Shown in pieces: positions 7,791 to 17,800 of a DNA stretch of 64,000 nucleotides. The position numbers and the translations under genes are program-made. The notes below the pieces were generated by a model. That model saw only the letters and a program-made list of their open reading frames with translations, had not been told where the DNA came from and did not search any database. This DNA is from JAXGQE01 sp040766585 (lineage in GTDB: Bacteria > Bacillota > SLNR01). Position 1 is the first letter of the stretch; each line of letters begins with the position of its first letter. The DNA is taken from assembly GCA_040766585.1 (NCBI GenBank), contig JAXGQE010000007.1:117412-181411 (forward strand), written 5' to 3'.

Positions 7791-8321
7791 CTACTCCACA
7801 ATGCTTCGGCGATTTTTCATGTACAAAGATACTAAGATCATAACCCCAGATAGATGAATCAAAGTCAGCGCGATAAAGAGAATGCGAAATGAAAAGAGGG
7901 GACTTTCTACCGACATCTTGGGCATGAGAAAGAGCGTTTGGTAATACAGCGGGAAACCGGTCAGAGCCAGAAACGCCAGCAGACGGCGGTATATATTCCC
8001 CCGGGACTGCTGATCATTGAATAGAGACTGATCCATCCCTTCCTGACGAGGCTGCCGGAAATAGTACCATCCGCCTACTTTGGACACCAGTTCCCATCCA
8101 GCATCCTGGTAAAGCTGCAGGTACTCCTCTTCGGACATTTTTCTTCCCAATCCGGGGAAATCCATCTGCACAACATATTTTGGATCATCCTGCTCTTCGA
8201 AAAGGTATTCTCCCAGTCTCACTTGAACCAGTTGGTACCCTTGGTCCGCCATGGAGTCCAAAAACGCTTTCTCCTGATCCTGCTGCCACACCCAGAACCA
8301 TTTTCGCACTCGTTTATTCAT
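7791..8321 (-). CDS. DUF2812 membrane protein
   Basis: 176 residues. The first ~100 are soluble with W and Y residues in the style of DUF2812 (KWFWVWQQDQEKAFLDSMA, LYQDAGWELVSKVGGWYYFRQ). Two membrane segments follow (LLAFLALTGFPLYYQTLF and ILFIALTLIHLSGVMILVS). This family is commonly encoded next to PadR regulators, as here: the ATG overlaps the PadR stop (8314-8321). The pair probably forms a membrane-stress response in which PadR represses its own operon. The biochemical role of DUF2812 is not known. Confidence 0.85.
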   Translation of the reverse strand: MNKRVRKWFWVWQQDQEKAFLDSMADQGYQLVQVRLGEYLFEEQDDPKYVVQMDFPGLGRKMSEEEYLQLYQDAGWELVSKVGGWYYFRQPRQEGMDQSLFNDQQSRGNIYRRLLAFLALTGFPLYYQTLFLMPKMSVESPLFSFRILFIALTLIHLSGVMILVSLYMKNRRSIVE

Positions 8322-8649
8322 CTTTCTCCCCCATTTCCATCAATCCTTGAGCCACCATCTCCTGCAGCCGTTGGATTTCGTAGCCAATCAACGCCCGACC
8401 CAAGTCCGTCATTTTGTATATTTTCCGCCGCTTGTTCTCTTCATCTTCTCCCAGGGCAGCAATCAGTTTGTTATCCAACAGCGTACTCAGGGCGCCGTAT
8501 AAAGTACCCGCTGCCAGCTTCACCCGTCCGGCACTCATGTCATCAACTTTTTTGATAATTCCATACCCGTGCAGCGGTGTATTCAAAGAAAGAAGTATGT
8601 AGTAGGTCGCCTCTGTCAGGGGCGACCATTTTTCAATCTTGCTTTTCAT
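8314..8649 (-). CDS. PadR-family transcriptional regulator
   Basis: 111 residues: a winged-helix DNA-binding domain with the PadR pattern AAGTLYGALSTLLDNKLIAAL and YKMTDLGRALIGYE, and LHGYGIIKKVDD in the first helix pair. It is the first gene of a two-gene operon with the DUF2812 protein. GGAGGGG precedes the ATG. A strong promoter with repeated CTCTATATAT-like sites lies directly upstream, a good place for self-repression. The inducer is unknown. Confidence 0.92.
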   Translation of the reverse strand: MKSKIEKWSPLTEATYYILLSLNTPLHGYGIIKKVDDMSAGRVKLAAGTLYGALSTLLDNKLIAALGEDEENKRRKIYKMTDLGRALIGYEIQRLQEMVAQGLMEMGEKDE

Positions 8650-8683
8650 GCTGCCCCTCCTTCCGGATTCCAGTGTGTCGTGC

Positions 8684-8748
8684 TTCTTTATATCGCTTCT
8701 CTATATATCGTCTCTCTATATATTAACCTTGATTCATCCCATTGTCAA
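8684..8748 (-). promoter_or_regulatory. sigma-A promoter and repeated operator of the padR operon
   Basis: On the minus strand TTGACA (8743-8748) is separated by exactly 17 nt from TAATAT (8720-8725). From the -10 element downstream the plus strand shows three copies of a TCTnTATAT(cg) unit, at about 8685, 8699 and 8713. PadR dimers bind AT-rich repeats that overlap the promoter, so this is the likely operator. Confidence 0.75.
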
Positions 8749-9105
8749 GTATCTGTACAAAAAAAATCGGATTAATAATCCGATTGGAAATACAATGGGA
8801 AGAACTATTTGTTATTTTCTCGTCACCAATTCTGTGTCAGATAATCCCACTCGCCTACCCCTTGATTCTATGATGATGAGTGATGCCTATCCGATTTTTT
8901 TCTTCGGAAGGAGCCTCCTGCCCCCCACGAGCAGGATCCCTCTTTCAACCCCCTCGAAATGGATTGAGGTCCTTTCCTGTGAGCATTCATTCTCAGCAAT
9001 CAGCCCTGTATTCCCTGTCTTATTTTGAATATACTCTCGGACACAGCCCTTTTCTATCATTTCCATTTAAAGGTAATATTCCAACTGCTTGCCAATGATA
9101 GTAAG
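8749..9105. other. non-coding stretch between ABC permease and padR promoter
   Basis: I see no gene with a plausible ribosome binding site here. Short plus-strand frames have no family features. The right end of the stretch holds only the terminator of the ABC permease gene (next entry) and the left end the padR promoter. Confidence 0.5.
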
Positions 9106-9131
9106 AAAAAAGCCCGACCGCAGTCGGACTT
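9106..9131 (-). terminator. intrinsic terminator after the ABC permease gene
   Basis: The minus strand forms CCGAC-TGCG-GTCGG followed by GC and six Ts, starting right after the stop codon at 9134. Confidence 0.75.
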
Positions 9132-9133
9132 TC

Positions 9134-11713
9134 CTATTCATGCTGAATGGCTTTCAAAACAGGAATCCGGGCAGCACGTACGGCGGGAATCAGAGCCGCC
9201 AGCTGGGACATGCCCAATGCCACTGCCACCGCTAGCCAAATGGCCCGGGTCGGCAGGACAAATTCAAGGGAATATCCGGACATGGCACCCATGGCCTGGA
9301 TGAAGATCCAGGTAAGAGCCGCCCCGAATCCCAAACCCAGCAATCCTCCGATCACGCCCAAAAGTCCGGATTCGGCCAGAATCATGCCCACCATCTGCAG
9401 TCGGGTCATACCGATGCTGCGAAGCATTCCGATTTCCCGGGTCCGTTCCAAAACACTCATGGACAGAGTATTGACAATACCCAGAGCCGCCACCAGAACC
9501 GCCATGATACCCAGCACGTCAAACATACTGAACGCCTGCCCCATCAGGGAAAGAGCTCGCTCTTTGATGGCTTCGTTGGATTCCACGATGAGCTGGTATT
9601 CGTCCCCCAGATCGTCCATCACCCGGTCCACGGTATCCTGGACCGAGGCCCCCTCTTCCACCTGCAGCAAAAAGGTGGTCACTTCCGTATCATCAAAATA
9701 GGTTTCCAGATCGCTGCGCGTGCCGGTCATCACCAGACCCTGGTTGAAAAAGTCCAGAACCACACCCGCCACCGTCATTTCTTGATTCCCTTCCCGGGTT
9801 TTCAGTATCAGGGTATCCCCCGATGACAGGCCATATTTTTCAGCAATGACACCGGAAATAAACACCGCTTTCCCTTCCTTCAGCCGGGCAACCGCTTCAT
9901 CAGCATCCTCACTGGGATCATTGAAGACAAAACGGGTGACTTGGGTGTACACATCCGGGTCCACCGCCATTATGGTAATCTTCTCTTCCGTATCCTCGTC
10001 CGGTAGCCAGGTAATCTCCAGGTAGCGAATCGCCGCGGCGGTTTCCACCCCGTCAATGGCTTCCAGATCGTCCCGCAGGTCGCCCGATAAGGGTACCGGA
10101 GCTCCCACAAACGCGTCGCCGCCAATGTAGGCGTCCATCCACTGGAAAAGATCTTGGGTAAAGGAGGCTGTCATACCCTGGATCACCACAATCATGGCCA
10201 CGCCCACCAATAACGCCGCACAAGTCATCATGGTGCGGGTTTTGGCTCGCTGCAGGTTCCGGGTACCCATTTCCCCCAACGGGCCGAATACCAACCGAAA
10301 GAGCCAACCGGTCAGAAATTGCCAGATAGCTACGGTAGCCGGAATCAGCAATGCCGCGCCGATAAACAGAGCAAACACCGTCAGGCTGCCCAGTCGAAAC
10401 TGGACATCATACGGAAACGGGTTCTGGATTAAGATATAGCCGGATATACCCAATAGAATTATCCCCAGGATCCATCCGAAGCGGACCAGAAAGCCCTGAT
10501 CCGATCGTCCTCGAATTCGCAAGGCTTCCAATGGGGAAATCCGCCCGGCACCGAAGGCCGGGATAAATGCAGCCGCCAGGGTTACACTGACCCCCAGGGC
10601 GATGCTCATCAGAAGGACATCCATGAGAATCTCGCCGGAATCCAGGGGTTGCCCCACCACCTGGGCCATAACATCCACCAGGACCCGGGAAAGTCCGACT
10701 CCGGCCGCCGCTCCCAGAATCGAACCGATAATTCCCAAAAGGAGGCCTTCCAGAAGGACCTGTCCCATCAGCTGACTGCGCACCATGCCCACCGCCCGCA
10801 ATAGACCCATCTCCCGGGTCCTTTCGGCCACGGTCATGGAAAAGGCATTGTAAATCAAAAAGATGCCCACAAACAAGGCTATACCGGCCAGAAAATTCAA
10901 GCCGATCTGATAACCGCTGAGCATTTGTGCCATGCGTTCTCCCTGGCGGGCTGGGTACTGGACCGCCAAATCTTCACCGACAGCGGCTGCCAGCTCGTCT
11001 TTGACCAGCGCCAGATCATCGGCATTTTGATATTCGTCCGCCGCCACCACATCCACCCGGTCCAGTTCACCCTCCCGGTCCGAAAGACGCTGGGCATCAA
11101 CGAGCCGCAGAACACCGAAGCGTCCGTTGTTGGTGAGCCCCGCCCCTTCCCGGGAAAGCAGACCCACCACGCGGAATTCCTCCAGCCCGTTTCCCAGAAT
11201 CATCTCAATATCATCACCGACTTCGATCTCGTGATCGGCGGCATAGGTTTCCACCAGGACGATACCGGTCAAATCCGCATCAACGGATGGGAAAAACGCG
11301 CCTTCTGTCATGGTATAGTCACGGACCTGCCGGTCGATCACCGGATCCACCCCATACAAAACCAGGCCCCCTGAACCGGGACCAAAGAAGCTGATATCAA
11401 TCTCATCCTGCACGTCCTCCGGCAGCACCGCAGCCAAGGTCAGCACGGGTGCTGCGGTTTGGACTCCCTCCACACCACGAATCGTCTCCAGCACATCCTC
11501 CGGGATACCGCCCACATCCGAAGCATCCCGCACTTCCAGGTTCACCTGTCCGGATGTACCGGCAAACAGCTGGGTGATGGACCGGTAGGCATTTTGGTTT
11601 GTGGCCGTGATGGCGTACATGCTGGCCACTCCCAGTACTATGGCACCGATGGTCAGCACCGTGCGCAGACGCCGGGATGCCATGGAACGCAACGCGATCA
11701 TCCGGTTCAGCAT
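9134..11713 (-). CDS. ABC transporter permease, FtsX/MacB type
   Basis: 859 residues with the duplicated FtsX layout. One membrane helix lies at the N-terminus (TVLTIGAIVLGVASMYAIT), followed by a large extracytoplasmic MacB-like domain. A first FtsX block of three helices begins near residue 270, then two further helices and a linker near 410-475. Another helix (MMTCAALLVGVAMIVVIQG), a second extracytoplasmic domain and a final FtsX block near 735-850 follow. The conserved cytoplasmic motifs RTREMGLLRAVGM and RTREIGMLRSIGM precede the first helices of each block. It overlaps the ATP-binding gene by 7 nt. Such pairs work as mechanotransducing exporters or lipoprotein/peptide transport systems at the membrane; the cargo is unknown. 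Confidence 0.92.
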   Translation of the reverse strand: MLNRMIALRSMASRRLRTVLTIGAIVLGVASMYAITATNQNAYRSITQLFAGTSGQVNLEVRDASDVGGIPEDVLETIRGVEGVQTAAPVLTLAAVLPEDVQDEIDISFFGPGSGGLVLYGVDPVIDRQVRDYTMTEGAFFPSVDADLTGIVLVETYAADHEIEVGDDIEMILGNGLEEFRVVGLLSREGAGLTNNGRFGVLRLVDAQRLSDREGELDRVDVVAADEYQNADDLALVKDELAAAVGEDLAVQYPARQGERMAQMLSGYQIGLNFLAGIALFVGIFLIYNAFSMTVAERTREMGLLRAVGMVRSQLMGQVLLEGLLLGIIGSILGAAAGVGLSRVLVDVMAQVVGQPLDSGEILMDVLLMSIALGVSVTLAAAFIPAFGAGRISPLEALRIRGRSDQGFLVRFGWILGIILLGISGYILIQNPFPYDVQFRLGSLTVFALFIGAALLIPATVAIWQFLTGWLFRLVFGPLGEMGTRNLQRAKTRTMMTCAALLVGVAMIVVIQGMTASFTQDLFQWMDAYIGGDAFVGAPVPLSGDLRDDLEAIDGVETAAAIRYLEITWLPDEDTEEKITIMAVDPDVYTQVTRFVFNDPSEDADEAVARLKEGKAVFISGVIAEKYGLSSGDTLILKTREGNQEMTVAGVVLDFFNQGLVMTGTRSDLETYFDDTEVTTFLLQVEEGASVQDTVDRVMDDLGDEYQLIVESNEAIKERALSLMGQAFSMFDVLGIMAVLVAALGIVNTLSMSVLERTREIGMLRSIGMTRLQMVGMILAESGLLGVIGGLLGLGFGAALTWIFIQAMGAMSGYSLEFVLPTRAIWLAVAVALGMSQLAALIPAVRAARIPVLKAIQHE

Positions 11714-12468
11714 GATGCTACCTCCAGTTTTTCCAGAATGCTCAATATATCTTTCACCCGCTGGGCCTGGCCAGTATCTTGGGCCAGGATACTCTCTTCC
11801 ACGACCTGACCGTCCCGCAGAAACACCACCCGATCGGCATAGGAAGCCGCCCGGGGATCGTGGGTAACCATGACAATGGCCTGTTGAAACTCATGGGCCG
11901 CCGCCTGCAGCAGTTCCATAATGGTACTGCCGGTTTTGGTGTCCAGATTGCCGGTGGGTTCATCCGCCAGAATGATGGCGGATTCTGTGATCAGAGCCCG
12001 AGCCAGGGCCACCCGCTGCTGTTCACCGCCGGACAGCTGATCCGGCCGGTGCTGCCGTCGGTCCGTAAGTCCCACTCGCTGCAGGATTCGATCCAACCGT
12101 TCTTGGTATGCTTTGGCTTTTTTCCCGTCAATGAGAATGGGCAGGAGAATATTCTCTTCTGCAGTCAGTGTGGGAATCAGATTGAAAAATTGAAACACAA
12201 ATCCCACATTTCGGCGGCGGATCAATGTGGCTGCCGTATCCGGAAGCCGGGAGATTTCCTGATTCCCCAGAGAAATCTGTCCCGCCGTCGGACGGTCCAG
12301 TCCCCCCAGTAGATGCTGCAATGTGGACTTGCCGCTGCCGGAAGGTCCCATAATGGCGATGAATTCACCCCGTTCCAGATTCAGACTGACTCCGTTCAGT
12401 GCTTTGACGGTGTGACGGCCGGTGATGTATTCTTTGGTCAGATCACGGGCTTTCAAAATGGTCTCCAT
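11707..12468 (-). CDS. ABC transporter ATP-binding protein (LolD/MacB type)
   Basis: 253 residues with Walker A GPSGSGKST near residue 41, Q-loop VFQFFNLIPTLTAEEN, signature LSGGEQQRVALARAL, Walker B AIILADEPTGNLD and switch His in VMVTHDP. The LTAEEN and EPTGNLD forms are those of the LolD/MacB/SalX group that partners FtsX-type permeases, and the permease gene directly downstream overlaps by 7 nt. The gene also overlaps the end of the PEP-utilising gene upstream (12443-12468), so it sits in the middle of a compact operon running from 15545 to 9134. Confidence 0.93.
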   Translation of the reverse strand: METILKARDLTKEYITGRHTVKALNGVSLNLERGEFIAIMGPSGSGKSTLQHLLGGLDRPTAGQISLGNQEISRLPDTAATLIRRRNVGFVFQFFNLIPTLTAEENILLPILIDGKKAKAYQERLDRILQRVGLTDRRQHRPDQLSGGEQQRVALARALITESAIILADEPTGNLDTKTGSTIMELLQAAAHEFQQAIVMVTHDPRAASYADRVVFLRDGQVVEESILAQDTGQAQRVKDILSILEKLEVASC

Positions 12469-14823
12469 CGTCCCCGCCTCCTCTCTGTTCGTCTCTGCTC
12501 AACAGCAGTATTTCTCCTTTGTATCCGTCAATGCGGATGGGGTCGTCGTCTTGTAGTCGAGTCATGGCTCCATTCACTGAAACCACGGCGGGAATGCCGT
12601 ATTCCCGGGCAACGATGGAACTGTGGGATAAGATGCCTCCGGATTCTGCCACTACTCCGGCAGCCCGGGCAAACAAGGGGGTCCAGCTTACATCGGAATG
12701 AGGAATTACGATAATGTCCCCTGTTTTCACTTTGCTGAAATGTTCCCGGCCAGACACAATGCGGGCCGGACCGCTGACATAGCCCCTAGATGTGGGTACC
12801 CCCGACAGCTGTTGGGAAAACTCCGTCACCGGCGGCGGGGGTTCATCCCCGAAAATCAGCTCCGTTAGCACCAGGTCCCGGGTGGTTCCATCTCAGTGCG
12901 AATGGCTCTTATCCGCTCCTGGACATCCCCAGCATCTTGTTTTTCCATAGCCAGGGCTTCGATCTCGCTGTGAGTCAGATAGAAAATATCGTCAGGGCAA
13001 GATAGAATCCCTCGTTCTGCAAGCATTCTCCCGAGGGAAAGATACAAGGGGCGAAAGAGACCGAATCCCAAGGTATAGACAAAACTGACTTTTTCCCGGT
13101 AGGCGGCAAAGCGGCGGGCTCGACGGTACCAAAAACGAGTAGTCAGATGGCGGGCTCCGGAAAGATCCCGCTCGTCGAGCGAAGTACTTCGTTCGAATTC
13201 CACCGGGTTGTCGGCATGATCCATAATCATCTGGCGGATCCGCTCCGGGTCTTCCCGCCAGGGGGCTACGGAAAAATCATTGCCGTTGTCGCTCAAATGA
13301 CCGAATGTATGAATCAATTCGTTGAATCCCATCATCAAGGAATCCATGGCTGGACAGACAGCAATCTGTTCCAAGGATCCTTCCTCAAAATCCTTCTTTG
13401 TATCCGGTGGAGCGGCCTGCCATTCCCGGTGCAGGGCTCGAATGAGACCCTGGGGATCGTAGGAGCGGTCCGGCGGGCTCATATCCATGCGGGCATAATC
13501 CAAGCCGGCTTTTTCCATATGCCGCCGAAAAATATATCCATATACCACAGCTGATAAAGGCACCACAATATTGAAATGGGCGGCCTCTTTCATGGTATGG
13601 GAATGCTCTTTTAGCGTCGCCAGTACTTTGTCCGGGGTATCCAAAGTGGGTATGGTATCCAAAGTGCGGCGAAAAGTCTTCTCCAGGCGGTCCATGGTGC
13701 CGGGAAACGGTCCTGAAATGCGCCAGGCGTTATGAAGAAAGGACAGCATTGAGGGCAGCAGTTTCATAGCCTGGCGATCCGGTCTGAAGGAGACCTTTTC
13801 TTTCCCTTTGGGGGCTACCCCCCACATGATCTCCAGCGCATCCGGTGAAAACCCCACCTTTTCGAAGACTTCACCCAAAAGGCCCATATTGTAGTAGGCG
13901 CGGTAGTTAAATGATTTGGCCAGATCGTGGGGCGTCAGTGAATTGGGGCCGATGATTCGTGTCAATATATCGATCCAGGCTCCATTGACCAAAGGTATGT
14001 TCACATCCCAGACCAACGGTTTGATCTGGCCTGACAGCATTTCTTTGGAGATGCGGTTGGAATAAAGCCGGGCTTTGTCCATGGCGGTAATGGGGCGCAT
14101 CTGGACCCATGAAACCGTCTCTCCATCCCAGACCCATTCCAGATCCACAGGTTGTGCTGCTTTTTGAGCGATCTGCCGGGTATGCTCCACGACTTGTCGG
14201 ATGGTTTCCAGCGGAATGGGGGCTTCTTCTTCCTGTACGATGAAATCCTTATGGTGATAGACCCAGCGCATGGGGGTGATGCCGGATTCCATCAGCGCAG
14301 TTCCAGGGCCCTCCACCGCCTCCACCACCGTTTCCCGCAATCCGGTCAGGGGATTGCGGCTGAATGCCACACCGGAGACCCGGGGCGGTACCATTTCCTG
14401 GATGATCACTCCCATTTTCACTGTCCCGGGGTCCATGCTGTGGTGGGCAAGATATTCCCGGATGGAGTCCTGATTCACACTGTCCCAGACGGTTTCCACG
14501 CAGTCTATAATGTCTTCGGCACCGCGCACATACAGAAAGCTCTTGAACTGTCCGGCAAAAGAACTCTCCAAAGCATCTTCGGTGTTGGCTGAAGAGCGGA
14601 CGGCATAGGCTTTTTCCGACTGGACACTCTGTTGGATCTGCCTTTTCAACAGCCCACGGATCATGTCCGGGTTCTGCTGGAAAGCTTCGTGGACGTTCCA
14701 GGGGATGCAGTAGGTGTAAGGAATACGGGTTCCCAATTCCTGAAGCCGCAAAAGATTGCGGGCTTTGCTCCCTACCTGCCCAATGCGGCCGCTTTGATTC
14801 AATGGAATAATCATCGTATCCAC
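12443..14823 (-). pseudogene. PEP-utilising / PPDK-like phosphotransferase, frameshifted near 12880
   Basis: Two open frames together make one protein of about 790 residues. The N-terminal part (from the GTG at 14823, GGAGG 8 nt upstream) is an ATP-grasp pyruvate-phosphate-dikinase domain: GSKARNLLRLQELG, YAVRSSANTEDALESSFAGQ, VIIQEMVPPRVSGVAFSRNP. The C-terminal part is the swivelling phosphohistidine domain, with SGGILSHSSIVAREYGIPAVV (catalytic His). They are joined only by a -1 shift between the RTEME segment and RDLVLTELIFG; the upstream frame stops at 12865-12867. Family members include PEP synthase and rifampicin phosphotransferases; this one lacks a drug-specific signature that I can see. 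It could be a decayed gene or a sequence error; an in vivo shift is less likely because no slippery heptamer stands out. Confidence 0.75.
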
Positions 14824-14841
14824 TCAGGGCACCTCCTTGGT

Positions 14842-15545
14842 TCAACGTTCCTTCTTTAGGCCCAGTTTATCCAGCATTTTCAGCATACCGCGGCCCATGG
14901 GCATCTGCTCCATGACCATGCGTTCTGTGATCATGCGGTCCTTGCCCATGGCCAGATACTGACGGACATCGGCGATGTATGTGATAAAGTACCCCGCATT
15001 CAATGCCAGGGCAAACAAGACATAGGCTGTGTTACCAGTGCGGTACCAAAACCAGGGAATCAGCAAAAGCATGGGCAGGACGAAGGTCAGCACCATGCTC
15101 CTCATCACAATCAATCCAAAAAAGAGTCCCGGCAAAACCGTGACAGGAACACTGAGCGGGTCAATGGTGAAAAGTGCGCCGTAGATGATCGTTAATCCGG
15201 ACCCGCCTTCGAAATGATAATACAGGGGCCAGTTGTGGCCCAACAGCGCGCCCACGGCGGCAGTGAGAAAATAGGTTTGTTGAGGATAGTAGGAACGAAG
15301 GATGATGATGGGAAGACGGCTTTGGCCATATCCAGTAAAGAGATGGCCATTCCGGCTTTCCATCCCAAAACCATGGATGCCGTGGTGGCGTTGGGGGCTC
15401 GTCGATAGGATGCGCCGGTTCGTTCATCCTTGACTTTGATGTCCGACAGATGCATCTGAGGAGCGATTCGAGCACTGATGATTCGAGTAAACGAAATGGA
15501 TCCAATCAGGTATCCAACCAACAGCGATACACCATGACCGATCAT
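14842..15545 (-). pseudogene. PlsY-like glycerol-3-phosphate acyltransferase, frameshifted near 15311
   Basis: The first frame starts at the ATG at 15545 (GGGGGG upstream) and reads VSLLVGYLIGSISFTRIISA, then GWKAGMAISLLDMAKAVFP, the PlsY N-terminal pattern. The natural continuation, LRSYYPQQTYFLTAAVGALLGHNWPLYYHFEGG, is in another frame. A single lost base in the CCC run near 15311 explains it. The second part carries the family's GHNWP and GG(S/R)G motifs and four to five membrane helices, so the intact protein would be about 234 residues in the membrane, making lysophosphatidate from acyl phosphate. The N-terminal insert before NATTAS is unusual, so it may be a PlsY relative rather than the housekeeping enzyme. 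The gene next to it is also frameshifted. Confidence 0.7.
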
Positions 15546-15790
15546 GGGATCGTTCCCCCCTATATCGATGGATGTGCTGTATATTCGGTGCTTTGCGTTG
15601 ATTTCCCTTTTTTTCCCGATTATATTGATACCAATTTCGAATCAATCATGATGTTGTATATAGTGCAAATGAAACGGTACGGCCTCCTAAGACCCTCGGC
15701 CCAGGAGGGATGCGACAGTCTCCGCCCTTCTTATCCCCATGGACCCCAAGACTAATGAACAGCCTCGATCTTTCGGGCAAGGTAACTGAT

Positions 15791-17251
15791 TTATTCCATG
15801 TACGAAAAAAGATCGCTCAGGGCCACGTGGGCCACCGACGATGCGTAATCGGCCATGGCATAGGGAATGATCAGTTGATCCCGATGCACCAGGCCGCCGC
15901 AGGAGTAAAGCACATTGGGCACATAGCCTTCCCGCTCTTGGGCATTGGGGACCAGTATGGGCTCTGTGGTCTGCGCCAGTATCCGGGTCGGGTCTTCCCG
16001 GTCCAAAAGGGTTGCCCCCAGACAGTATGTCCGCATGGGGCCCACTCCGTGGGTCAATAGCAGCCAGCCCCGGTCCGTTTCCAGGGGCGATCCGCAGTTT
16101 CCGATCTGGACAAACTGCCAGGCATAGCGGGGTTCCTGGACCTTCACGGCTTCGCGCCATGTATGGACATCGTCGGAGAACATGATGTAGTTATTGGTTC
16201 CGTCTACACGGGATACCATAGCGTAGCGGCCGTTAATTTTTCGGGGAAACAGGGCCAGCCCTTTGTTTTTGGCATACTCCCCGTACAGGGGCATGACCTT
16301 GAAGCGAACAAAGTCCCGGGTTTCCAACAGTTTGGGCAATATGGTGATGCCGTTAAACGCCGTATAGGTGGCGTAGTAGGTGCACTCGCCGTCATCGTCT
16401 TGGAACTGAACAAACCGGGCATCTTCAATGCCGTTGCTTTCTGCATCCGAGATGGGAAAAATGACTCGCTCGGAGATGTCTGTCTCCGGTGAAAACAGGA
16501 TGGTGTAGTAGGAACGGGCCAGCCAGCTAAACTCTTCGATGACTTTTCGCTGAGCCGCATCCAGCGATTCGTCCTGGATGGTTTTGTGGATGGACGACTG
16601 CAGCTGCTGATAAGTAAATTCTTCGCTGAGCTGTTCCATCACACGCTGAATCAAAGATGAATCCACATCCATCTCCGTGAGCTTCTCGGCAAAGGATCCT
16701 TTTTCATACCGCTGGATATGAACCTCATCCGGAAGATCCAGGAGTCTTCCGGGGGGATCAAAGCTAAGATGATGGTCGGCATTGATAACACCGCTGCGAA
16801 AGACGATGGATGAAATGTGGCCTTCCCCGGTAGCCCGGAAGCTGGTGATGACTCGTCGCTCACCCTCATCCAATCCGGATTGATCCGGGGCTTCTACCAT
16901 GGATGGATTGAAAAAAGCAGCAGACTCAATAGAAAACTCTTTGGTGAAGTACGCCCCGATGAGCAGCTTCTTCTCAATGGGAAGCGGATCGGGTTCGAAT
17001 TCCATCGAAGCTAGGGTGTGCTGAACCTGGTCAAAGTGCTTTAATAGTATTGAAGAAATATTGCGATGCCGGCGGGAAAAATCGGCCAGAATGCCATCCA
17101 GGATAGTCTGGCAGGACGATTCATCCAGATCCAGCACCCTTTGGATCAGGGCCACCCGCCGCTCTTCACCGCCGAACAGAAAAAAGCGGGCGATGATTCG
17201 TTTGGCATCGGGTTTGAATTGATAATCCATGCGTTGGACCGGAATGCTCAA
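15791..17251 (-). CDS. glycoside hydrolase family 130 protein
   Basis: About 486 residues of the GH130 family (beta-mannoside phosphorylases and hydrolases, five-bladed propeller). Landmarks are IARFFLFGGEERRV near the N-terminus, GIEDARFVQFQDDDG with the catalytic-region Asp, ALFPRKINGRYAMVSRVDG, FVQIGNCGSPLETDRGWLLLTHGVGP and a final GYVPNVLYSCGGLVHRDQLIIPYAMAD. It is cytoplasmic. I start it at the TTG at 17251 because AGGAGGG lies 7 nt upstream and family members usually begin just before this point; an ATG at 17302 has no such site. It likely cleaves or phosphorolyses a mannoside. It lies about 245 nt upstream of the PlsY-like gene on the same strand. Confidence 0.85.
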   Translation of the reverse strand: MSIPVQRMDYQFKPDAKRIIARFFLFGGEERRVALIQRVLDLDESSCQTILDGILADFSRRHRNISSILLKHFDQVQHTLASMEFEPDPLPIEKKLLIGAYFTKEFSIESAAFFNPSMVEAPDQSGLDEGERRVITSFRATGEGHISSIVFRSGVINADHHLSFDPPGRLLDLPDEVHIQRYEKGSFAEKLTEMDVDSSLIQRVMEQLSEEFTYQQLQSSIHKTIQDESLDAAQRKVIEEFSWLARSYYTILFSPETDISERVIFPISDAESNGIEDARFVQFQDDDGECTYYATYTAFNGITILPKLLETRDFVRFKVMPLYGEYAKNKGLALFPRKINGRYAMVSRVDGTNNYIMFSDDVHTWREAVKVQEPRYAWQFVQIGNCGSPLETDRGWLLLTHGVGPMRTYCLGATLLDREDPTRILAQTTEPILVPNAQEREGYVPNVLYSCGGLVHRDQLIIPYAMADYASSVAHVALSDLFSYME

Positions 17252-17422
17252 TGCTCTTCCCTCCTGTGTTGAGATGGGGTGATTGCTGAAGAATGAATCC
17301 ATGCTCGCAAAGCGGCGCTTTCTTAAAATCTATCCCGGGGATCTTTGAATACTTTATTCGAGCGTTGATGAGCGGGTAAGCTGAAACGAACAGCTGACTT
17401 ACATAAACAATGTGTGTTGTAC

Positions 17423-17800
17423 CTATTCTTCCACCATCAATGTGCCGACCATCCCCAAAGCGCGGTGATTCCCCACACTGCAGTAGTATTCAAACTCACC
17501 GGTTTCTGCTGCCACAAACTTCACGCTGGTGGTGGTGCCTGCGTTGACGATGGCCGTGGTGGCGTTAAATTCATCCAAAACCCAGTCGTGGGTGCCCTGG
17601 GTATTGATTAAATCGATCTGCACAATCTGGTCTTTCTTCACGGTAATGGTATCGGGAGAAAAAGAATAGTTGGCGGCGGTCACTTCCACAATCACATCCG
17701 GCTCACCGGCCGGTTCTTCCGGCGCGGGAGCGCTGCACCCTGCCAAGAGCATCAGTGCAATGATTCCGATGATACCGAAAATGGCTCCGGTTCTTTTCAC
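17423..17800 (-). CDS. cupredoxin-domain lipoprotein
   Basis: 125 residues. The signal peptide IIGIIALMLLAGC ends in an LAGC lipobox, so the protein is probably anchored on the outer face of the membrane. A Pro/Glu linker is followed by a cupredoxin fold with type-1 copper ligands: His in GTHDWVLDEFN, then YYCSVGNHRALGM giving Cys, His and Met. Starts at a GTG with AAGGAGG upstream. It may carry electrons or bind copper outside the cell. It is a single gene with no partner oxidase visible in the window. Confidence 0.88.
   Translation of the reverse strand: MKRTGAIFGIIGIIALMLLAGCSAPAPEEPAGEPDVIVEVTAANYSFSPDTITVKKDQIVQIDLINTQGTHDWVLDEFNATTAIVNAGTTTSVKFVAAETGEFEYYCSVGNHRALGMVGTLMVEE

Noticed and set aside
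12865..12900. Programmed -1 frameshift in the PEP-utilising gene
   Set aside because: The overlap lacks a clear X-XXY-YYZ slippery heptamer and I see no stimulating pseudoknot or internal ribosome site, and the neighbouring gene is frameshifted too.
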